A DNA stretch of 34,398 bases from the NCBI GenBank assembly GCA_910589635.1, contig CAJUTD010000022.1, positions 5,871 through 40,268 on the forward strand, read 5' to 3'. Below the pieces are notes generated by a model, which was not told where the DNA came from, searched no databases, and saw only the letters and a program-made list of their open reading frames with translations. A program made the position numbers and the translations under genes. Of this stretch, positions 28,467 to 34,398 are shown one piece after another (position 1 is the first letter of the stretch; each line of letters starts with the position of its first letter). This stretch comes from an uncultured Lachnospiraceae bacterium (lineage in GTDB: Bacteria; Bacillota; Clostridia; Lachnospirales; Lachnospiraceae).

Positions 28467-30320
28467 ATGATGAATAAATCAAAATGGAAGGAACTTATAT
28501 TGTATATTTTGGCAATCGTCGTGGCAAAGGTGGAGTTTGTGGGCTGCTATCCGCTGATTCCCGCTTTTTTTGCAGCGGCATATATGGAAGAGGTCAACCG
28601 CACGCTGCTTCTCGTATTCAGTATCTTTGGCATGGCGCTGTTTGTGCCAGTGCAGGCGATGGCAAAATATACGATGGCGCTGCTTGTTATGGGGATTGTG
28701 ATTAAGCTGGTGGAATGGGCGTACAAAAGCTGCCGTATTTATGTGGGGGCAGCGGCGGCCGGGGTCAGTGTCCTTCTGCTTACAGCGGCGGGGGAAGTGT
28801 TGCAGGTGGGTAACCGCAGCTTAGTCTGGATGGGTATCATGGAGGCCGTGCTGGTAACCGCCATGGTAATGTTGCTCTCGCCTGCGCTCCACCGAATGAT
28901 GGAAGATGGGTTGGTTCCCCTACACTGGAAAAGTAACACGGAGCCCCGCACACCCGAGCATGGAGAAAAATTGCAGACGTATGCAAAATCCTTTAGCGGG
29001 CTGTCAAAAATATTTTCACATATGGAAAGATTTAAAGGAAGTTTTGAGCCGGAGGAGATGGGCAAGATGCAGCAGGAGATAGCCGGCAAAATCTGTATGG
29101 ACTGCGAGCAGTGCGCAATCTGTTGGCAGGAGGAGACAAGCCCAATGTACGAGTTGTTCTACCGGCTTTTTCACTCCATCGAGAACCGCGGGCAGGCCGA
29201 GGAGGAATTACACCGGGAACTGGCGGGGTACTGTCCGTACTCCGACAGCATTGTGGACGAGGCTATCGGCGTATTTGAGAAGGCAAAACTTAATCTTGCC
29301 TGGTATAACCGCCTGCTGGAAAATCGCGGAATTATCGCAGAACAGCTCGACGCAATGGCTTATATCATGGAGGACTGTGCCAGGGAGTACCGGGACATAA
29401 GCCAGCAGGAGGCAAGACTTGTGTCTGCGGTTAAATACCGTCTCAAGGAGCGCGGTATCCAGACGCGGGAAATTCACCTCTATCAGAGACAGAATGGTAA
29501 AATGTCTTTGCAGGTTAAGGCGGCTTCTAAATGGGGAAACTGCGTGCCGGTCAAGGAGTTGGCTAAGGCGGCGAGCCAGGGCTTGAAGCGCGATATGGTT
29601 CCAGGCAAATATACACATACGCTGATTGGCAAGGAGGAATCTTTTCTCACGTTTGAGGAAGATACTTTATTTCATACATTACAGGGTGTTGCGAGGCTCA
29701 CTAAGGATCACGCGCAGGTGTCAGGCGACAGCTTTTCGTTCCTCAACCTCGAAGGCGGGGAGTGTGTGATGGCTTTGTCGGACGGCATGGGTTCGGGAAT
29801 CAATGCTTGTAAGGAAAGTGAAATGGTGATAGAGTTAATAGAGAAGTTTTTGGAATCCGGCTTCCAGAAGGAGACGGCAATTCGCATGATGAACTCGGCA
29901 ATGGTGATTCAGGGCGAAGATGGGATTTTTTCTACGGTGGATATGGCGTCTATGGACTTGTACACCGGCATGTGCGAGTTTTATAAAATTGGCGCGGCGG
30001 CAACGTTTATCAAACATGAGCAGGAGGTGGAGTGCATTGCTTCGGCTAGCCTTCCGGCGGGAATTCTTCACCAGATTGAGATTGATAAGACAAGCCGTCA
30101 GCTCAAGGATGGGGAGTTTGTCGTGCTTCTGTCGGACGGTGTACTGGATTTCCTTAAGGTACCCATGCCTGAGGAGACTATGCGGGAAATCATAGAGACG
30201 GTTGAGACGAATAATCCGGGACAGATGGCAAAGCAGATTTTAGAGCGGATTTTATTGTTTACCGCCGGTAAAGTGCCGGATGACATGACCGTACTGGTGA
30301 GTGGTATTTGGAAGAAATAA
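28467..30320 (+). CDS. spoIIE: Stage II sporulation protein E, PP2C-type phosphatase
   Basis: A 617-residue membrane-anchored phosphatase that dephosphorylates SpoIIAA and so frees sigma-F in the forespore. Five or six hydrophobic segments (about residues 8-140) are followed by a linker with a Cys cluster (CMDCEQCAICW, about 205-220) and a central regulatory region. The C-terminal PP2C domain has SGDSFSF, ALSDGMGSG and LLSDGVLDF. Bacillus subtilis SpoIIE has 827 residues and ten membrane helices, so the membrane part is short here. AAGGAGG precedes the ATG-ATG pair at 28467/28470; either could be used. It is driven by a Spo0A-type promoter. The anti-sigma genes it controls are not in the window. 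Confidence 0.96.
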   Translation: MMNKSKWKELILYILAIVVAKVEFVGCYPLIPAFFAAAYMEEVNRTLLLVFSIFGMALFVPVQAMAKYTMALLVMGIVIKLVEWAYKSCRIYVGAAAAGVSVLLLTAAGEVLQVGNRSLVWMGIMEAVLVTAMVMLLSPALHRMMEDGLVPLHWKSNTEPRTPEHGEKLQTYAKSFSGLSKIFSHMERFKGSFEPEEMGKMQQEIAGKICMDCEQCAICWQEETSPMYELFYRLFHSIENRGQAEEELHRELAGYCPYSDSIVDEAIGVFEKAKLNLAWYNRLLENRGIIAEQLDAMAYIMEDCAREYRDISQQEARLVSAVKYRLKERGIQTREIHLYQRQNGKMSLQVKAASKWGNCVPVKELAKAASQGLKRDMVPGKYTHTLIGKEESFLTFEEDTLFHTLQGVARLTKDHAQVSGDSFSFLNLEGGECVMALSDGMGSGINACKESEMVIELIEKFLESGFQKETAIRMMNSAMVIQGEDGIFSTVDMASMDLYTGMCEFYKIGAAATFIKHEQEVECIASASLPAGILHQIEIDKTSRQLKDGEFVVLLSDGVLDFLKVPMPEETMREIIETVETNNPGQMAKQILERILLFTAGKVPDDMTVLVSGIWKK

Positions 30321-30413
30321 ATGGCCTTGGCCCATGCGGCCGTAAGAGGGAGAACATTTGGCAGCCCATTCAGATATGGTAAGAGAAAGGGCGCAAGTTT
30401 ACAGGAGATGAAG

Positions 30414-31814
30414 ATGCAGGAGAAAATGAGGAAATTTATAGAGGAATTCCATATGATAGAAGAGGGGGATACTGTGCTGGCAGCCGTGTCGGGAGGTGCG
30501 GATTCGCTCTGCCTGCTTTTGCTGCTTAATGATCTTTGTGAGAAAATGAAATTTAGATTGTGCGTAGTTCATGTGGAACATGGTATCCGCGGGGAAGAGA
30601 GCCTGAAAGACGCAGTGTTTGTGGAGAAGCTCTGCGGAGAGATGCATATTCCCTGTAGGGTTTGTCGCTGCCGGGCTTTGGAGTATGCCGGGCAGCATAA
30701 GTTGACTGTAGAGGAGGCGGCGCGTGAGCTGCGCTATCAATTGTTTGACGAGACAGCAAAAGCGTTTGGCGCTGGCAAGATTGCGGTTGCACATAATCAG
30801 AATGATTGCGCGGAGACGATGCTGTTCCATTTGGCGAGGGGGAGCGGGCTCTTGGGGCTGTGTGGAATCCGTCCGGTGCGCGGGCAGATTATTCGTCCGC
30901 TTCTGTGTTTCACCCGCGGGGAGATAGAGAAATATCTTGCCGCACAAGGGCGGGACTTCTGCATTGACAGAACGAATGAGGAGCTTCAATATACCAGGAA
31001 CAAAATCCGTCATCAGGTACTTCCTCTGCTTATGCAGATAAATACAAATGCCGTTACGCACATGAACCAGGCAGCGGCCTTTGTGGCGGAGGCGGTAGAG
31101 CTGATGGATGAACTGAGCCGGCAGGCAGAAGCAAAATACATCAGTAGATATGATAATGAAATAATCATTTCGCGCATGCTGCTGACGGAGCCTCCTGCCG
31201 TTGTGCGGATGGTGCTGTATCGTGTCCTGACGAAAGCGGCGCAAAGCAGTAAAGATATCTCGAGTATTCATGTGCAGCAGCTCTGGGATTTGTTTGCGCG
31301 GCAGAGTGGAAAAGAGGCGGATCTGCCTTATGGGTTGCGGGCGAGGAGGACATATGAGGGGATTCTTTTGCAGGCGGGCAGAGAGGCTCAAAGGCGGCAG
31401 GAGACAATGCCTGTATCGTGGGAACTTCCGCTGGCTGGAAGTTTGAGCATTTCTTCCTTTGGATATACAATACACACGCGTTTAATAGAAAAAATGCCTC
31501 AAAATGAAGAAATTCCCAAAAAAATGTATACGAAATGGTTAGATTATGATAGAATAAAAAATACTACGCGATTGAGAACACGTCAGGAACAGGATTATCT
31601 GGTAATCAATCGTGAGGGAAAGCGAAAAAAGTTAAAGAAATACTTTATTGACGAGAAGATACCGGCCAAGCGGCGGGAGCAGATTTTGCTCCTGGCAGAC
31701 GGGGCCCATATCTTATGGGTCATCGGTTATCGCATCAGTGAGGATGTAAAAGTGACAGAGCATACCAAAAGAATTTTAGAGATACGTGTGGATGGAGGAG
31801 AAAAGAGTGAGTGA
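30414..31814 (+). CDS. tilS: tRNA(Ile)-lysidine synthetase
   Basis: A 466-residue enzyme that converts the wobble C34 of tRNA-Ile(CAU) to lysidine, which is essential for reading AUA. It has the N-type ATP-pyrophosphatase P-loop SGGADS (26-31), the VEHGIRGEESLKDA and AHNQNDCAETMLFHLARGSG motifs, and a C-terminal TilS substrate-binding domain (about 370-460, including LRTRQEQDYL and KKYFIDEKIP). ATG 30414 has AGGAG (30403-30407) six bases upstream. The frame is open back to 30321, but the extra residues do not match the family. It overlaps hpt by 8 bases. A weak TTGGCA-N16-TAAGAG (30358-30385) may provide a vegetative promoter, since spoIIE expression alone would not supply this essential gene. 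Confidence 0.95.
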   Translation: MQEKMRKFIEEFHMIEEGDTVLAAVSGGADSLCLLLLLNDLCEKMKFRLCVVHVEHGIRGEESLKDAVFVEKLCGEMHIPCRVCRCRALEYAGQHKLTVEEAARELRYQLFDETAKAFGAGKIAVAHNQNDCAETMLFHLARGSGLLGLCGIRPVRGQIIRPLLCFTRGEIEKYLAAQGRDFCIDRTNEELQYTRNKIRHQVLPLLMQINTNAVTHMNQAAAFVAEAVELMDELSRQAEAKYISRYDNEIIISRMLLTEPPAVVRMVLYRVLTKAAQSSKDISSIHVQQLWDLFARQSGKEADLPYGLRARRTYEGILLQAGREAQRRQETMPVSWELPLAGSLSISSFGYTIHTRLIEKMPQNEEIPKKMYTKWLDYDRIKNTTRLRTRQEQDYLVINREGKRKKLKKYFIDEKIPAKRREQILLLADGAHILWVIGYRISEDVKVTEHTKRILEIRVDGGEKSE

Positions 31815-32334
31815 GGAGATCCGCGTCTTAATTTCGGAAGAGGAGATAGAAGAAAGAATTCGTGAGATGGGCAGACAAATCAGTGAATTTTACCAGGGAG
31901 AGTCGGTACACCTGGTGAGCGTCCTCAAGGGGGGCGTATTTTTCACCTGTGAGCTGGCAAAGCGTTTGAGCGTACCGGTCTCGCTTGATTTCATGTCTGT
32001 TTCAAGCTATGGGGACGGCACTAAGTCGAGCGGCGTGGTCAAAGTCGTCAAGGATTTGGATGAAGCCATCGAGGGAAAGCATGTGTTGGTTGTGGAGGAC
32101 ATTGTGGACTCCGGGAGGACGTTGAGCTATCTGCTGGATAATCTGAGAAGCAGAAAACCGAAAAGCCTGCGTCTGTGCACGCTGCTGGATAAACCGGAAC
32201 GACGGGTAACAGATGTGCGTGTGGACTATACCGGGTTTGAGATACCGGATGAGTTTGTTGTGGGTTATGGACTTGATTATATGCAGCATTACCGCAATCT
32301 TCCCTATATCGGGGTTGTGGAATTGGATGCTTAA
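31807..32334 (+). CDS. hpt: Hypoxanthine phosphoribosyltransferase
   Basis: A 175-residue purine salvage enzyme that makes IMP or GMP from hypoxanthine or guanine and PRPP. The PRPP-binding motif VLVVEDIVDSGRTL is intact (E97-D98), as are SVLKGGVFF (substrate loop) and the FMSVSSYGDGTKSSG flexible loop. The GTG start at 31807 has GGAGGAG (31794-31800) six bases upstream and gives the usual N-terminus, MSEEIRVLISEEEIEERI. The upstream in-frame GTG 31786 would add seven residues. It overlaps tilS by 8 bases and precedes ftsH by 26 bases, the same order as in Bacillus. Confidence 0.96.
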   Translation: MSEEIRVLISEEEIEERIREMGRQISEFYQGESVHLVSVLKGGVFFTCELAKRLSVPVSLDFMSVSSYGDGTKSSGVVKVVKDLDEAIEGKHVLVVEDIVDSGRTLSYLLDNLRSRKPKSLRLCTLLDKPERRVTDVRVDYTGFEIPDEFVVGYGLDYMQHYRNLPYIGVVELDA

Positions 32335-32360
32335 AATAGAAAGGAGATAAGGAATAGGCG

Positions 32361-34199
32361 ATGAATAATCAAAAACGTTATCGTGCATTTGCCGTATATA
32401 TTGTAGTGATTGCCATTCTTGCGCTGCTTTGGGTTTTGCGGGATAATTCGTCAAGTTTTAATCAGGGTTCTGTTTATACTTATGGACAGTTTGAACAAGA
32501 TTTGGAGAATGGGAAAGTGTTATCCGTCGTTATCACCCAGAACCGGGAGGTGCCAAGCGGCGAGGCAAGCGTGCTTATAAAGGGCGGGGGCAAGAATGGG
32601 ACCCGTTCACTGCATGTGTCAGATGTCAATGCGTTGCAGGAGACCATGATATCATGTGATTTCAAAGAATTTGTAGTGCAGGAGATGCCGGAAGAGAATT
32701 GGCTGATATCCATACTTCCTACATTAATCCTGTTTGGCGTACTGTTTGTCTTTTACATTATGATGACGAACCATGCGGCGGCATCCTCTGGCGGTGGAGG
32801 CAAGATGATGAATTTTGGTAAGAGCCGGGCCAAGATGTCAACAGATGAGAATCGAAAGATTAATTTTGGCAATGTTGCCGGGCTCAAGGAGGAAAAGGAA
32901 GAGCTGGAAGAACTGGTCGATTTCCTGCAAGCGCCCAGAAAGTATACGAAACTGGGGGCGAGAATCCCCAAAGGCGTGCTTTTAGTAGGACCGCCCGGAA
33001 CCGGTAAGACACTGCTTGCCAAGGCAGTGGCCGGTGAGGCAGGCGTTCCGTTCTTTAGTATTTCCGGCTCCGATTTTGTGGAAATGTTTGTCGGTGTGGG
33101 AGCTTCCCGCGTCCGTGATCTTTTTGAGGAGGCCAAGAAGAGTTCTCCCTGTATCGTGTTCATTGACGAGATTGATGCGGTGGCTAGAAGGCGTGGAACC
33201 GGCATGGGCGGCGGCCATGATGAGCGTGAGCAGACTTTGAACCAGCTTTTGGTAGAGATGGATGGTTTTGGCGTCAACGAGGGAATCATAGTGATGGCGG
33301 CAACCAACCGGGTAGATATTTTGGATCCCGCAATCATGCGTCCGGGGCGGTTTGACCGCAAGGTGCATGTGGGCAGGCCGGATATTGGCGGCAGGGAAGA
33401 GATTTTGAATGTTCATGCCAAGAATAAGCCTCTGGGGGATGACGTAGATTTGAAACAGATTGCCCAGACGACCGCAGGTTTTACAGGCGCCGATTTGGAA
33501 AACCTTTTGAATGAGGCAGCAATTGTCGCAGCCAAGGAAGACCGTGCTTATATCATTCAGAGCGATATTCGCAAGTCCTTTGTCAAGGTTGGAATTGGTT
33601 CGGAGAAGAAGAGCCGGATTATCACGGAGAAGGAGAAGCGGATTACGGCGTACCATGAGGCGGGCCATGCGATCCTCTTCCACGTGCTGCCGGATGTAGG
33701 GCCCGTGTATTCCGTGTCTATTATCCCTACCGGGGTAGGGGCGGCAGGGTATACGATGCCACTGCCGGAACGTGATGAAATGTTCAATACCAAAGGCAGG
33801 ATGTTGCAGGAAATCATCGTAGATCTCGGCGGCCGTGTAGCGGAAGAGATGATTTTTGACGATATTACTACAGGAGCTTCTCAGGATATCAAACAGGCAA
33901 CCGGCGTGGCAAAGGCAATGGTTACGAGGTATGGGATGTCTGAGAACATTGGACTGATCAATTATGACAATGACGACGACGAGGTATTCATCGGCAGGGA
34001 CCTCGCACATGCGAGGGCTTACGGTGAGAATGTAGCTGGCATGATAGACCAGGAGATTAAGCGCATTATTGACGAGTGCTATCAGAAAACAAGAAGCATT
34101 CTGACGGAACATGAGAAGATTCTCCATAAATGTGCAGACCTTCTGTTAGAGAAAGAGAAAATCAGTAGAGATGAGTTTGAAGCGCTTTTTGAAGGATGA
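32361..34199 (+). CDS. ftsH: ATP-dependent zinc metalloprotease FtsH
   Basis: A 612-residue hexameric membrane AAA+ protease for quality control of membrane and some soluble proteins; in Bacillus it is also needed for sporulation. Two transmembrane helices (about 9-27 and 112-134) flank a short external domain. The AAA domain has Walker A GPPGTGKT (210-217), Walker B IVFIDEIDA and the SRH region ATNRVDILDPAIMRPGRFD. The zinc site HEAGH is at 432-436, with the third ligand in the following DDITTGASQDI region. All catalytic residues are present. ATG 32361 has AAGGAG 15 bases upstream and a closer AAGGAA. It closes the tilS-hpt-ftsH group; I see no clear terminator after it. Confidence 0.98.
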   Translation: MNNQKRYRAFAVYIVVIAILALLWVLRDNSSSFNQGSVYTYGQFEQDLENGKVLSVVITQNREVPSGEASVLIKGGGKNGTRSLHVSDVNALQETMISCDFKEFVVQEMPEENWLISILPTLILFGVLFVFYIMMTNHAAASSGGGGKMMNFGKSRAKMSTDENRKINFGNVAGLKEEKEELEELVDFLQAPRKYTKLGARIPKGVLLVGPPGTGKTLLAKAVAGEAGVPFFSISGSDFVEMFVGVGASRVRDLFEEAKKSSPCIVFIDEIDAVARRRGTGMGGGHDEREQTLNQLLVEMDGFGVNEGIIVMAATNRVDILDPAIMRPGRFDRKVHVGRPDIGGREEILNVHAKNKPLGDDVDLKQIAQTTAGFTGADLENLLNEAAIVAAKEDRAYIIQSDIRKSFVKVGIGSEKKSRIITEKEKRITAYHEAGHAILFHVLPDVGPVYSVSIIPTGVGAAGYTMPLPERDEMFNTKGRMLQEIIVDLGGRVAEEMIFDDITTGASQDIKQATGVAKAMVTRYGMSENIGLINYDNDDDEVFIGRDLAHARAYGENVAGMIDQEIKRIIDECYQKTRSILTEHEKILHKCADLLLEKEKISRDEFEALFEG

Positions 34200-34398
34200 T
34201 TTGTGAAATTTGCTATGGGATTTTCGTAGGGTAGGAAAAAGTGACTGTACAAAGTAGACAAAAACAAATTGTATTTTTTGTGAAGTTTGTGCACACTTAT
34301 TGAGGGATTTATGGTACTATAATTATCGTAAAAACCCCCCAATACATTATATAGTTTTTGCTACACCCCATAGTAAAAATACCTTCTCCTAAAAAGGC
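34200..34398. other. AT-rich intergenic end of the window
   Basis: No gene is visible in these 199 bases. A perfect TATAAT (34318-34323) suggests a plus-strand promoter for a gene beyond the window, although the -35 (TTATTG, 34297-34302) is only 15 bp away. A run of six C (34336-34341) and A/T-rich sequence follow. No hairpin with a T-run was found for ftsH. Confidence 0.3.

Noticed and set aside
30399..31475. A 358-residue open frame on the minus strand opposite tilS
   Set aside because: It overlaps the whole conserved tilS gene, shows no domain I recognise and is rich in residues typical of antisense shadows.
32982..34127. A 381-residue open frame on the minus strand opposite ftsH
   Set aside because: It lies antisense to the fully conserved AAA and protease domains of ftsH. 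The translation has no recognisable motif.

Overview
The window looks like the chromosome of an anaerobic, spore-forming Firmicute of the Lachnospiraceae (Clostridium cluster XIVa) type. The evidence is gene content and order: a SipL-type SPOCS/LysM spore protein next to veg, a CotS-like coat protein, and the classic rqcP-yabP-yabQ-divIC-spoIIE-tilS-hpt-ftsH order known from Bacillus. Shine-Dalgarno sequences are strong, GTG/TTG starts are frequent, and Lys-rich Big_2 surface modules are present. The species cannot be named from the sequence. I saw no rRNA, tRNA, CRISPR array, transposase or phage gene.

Layout. (1) 1-1889: the 3' part of an ApbE flavin transferase, a NusG-domain-II protein and a Gx/heptaprenyl-diphosphate-synthase-component-I-like membrane protein, all on +. 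(2) 2010-5677: a heterodimeric ABC exporter with one degenerate and one consensus ATP site. (3) 5662-6762 (-): a Y-family DNA polymerase whose promoter carries a LexA-like box. (4) 6961-18177: secreted plant-polysaccharide hydrolases. Two paralogous GH43-type enzymes flank a GH10 xylanase, with the housekeeping and sporulation pair veg-sipL between them. (5) 18361-24182: a PcsB-like NlpC/P60 hydrolase, YqeY, CCA-adding enzyme, a CotS-family protein and a PEGA lipoprotein with a roughly 150-residue tail rich in asparagine. (6) 24322-26525: alpha-phosphoglucomutase and HU. (7) 26685-34199: rqcP-yabP-yabQ-divIC, a strong terminator, then spoIIE-tilS-hpt-ftsH.

The clearest regulatory signals are promoters. 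They include near-consensus sigma-A promoters before veg, the NlpC/P60 gene, pgcA and hup, and an SOS-type promoter before dinB. A promoter before spoIIE has perfect -35 and -10 hexamers separated by 21 bp, the hallmark of Spo0A-activated sporulation promoters. Several 5' regions hold RNA-structure candidates. The best is a 15-bp pairing that would mask the yabP ribosome-binding site. In another, the sipL ribosome-binding site lies inside the 3' arm of the veg terminator.

How the genes fit together: the GH43/GH10 set would cut arabinoxylan outside the cell, and the basic Ig-like and LRR modules may hold the enzymes near the surface. Most of the remaining genes are core housekeeping, cell division or sporulation genes. 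I found no wholly new defence or mobile system. The most unusual items are the Asn-rich lipoprotein, the yabP leader, the veg/sipL junction and the architecture of the xylanolytic genes.
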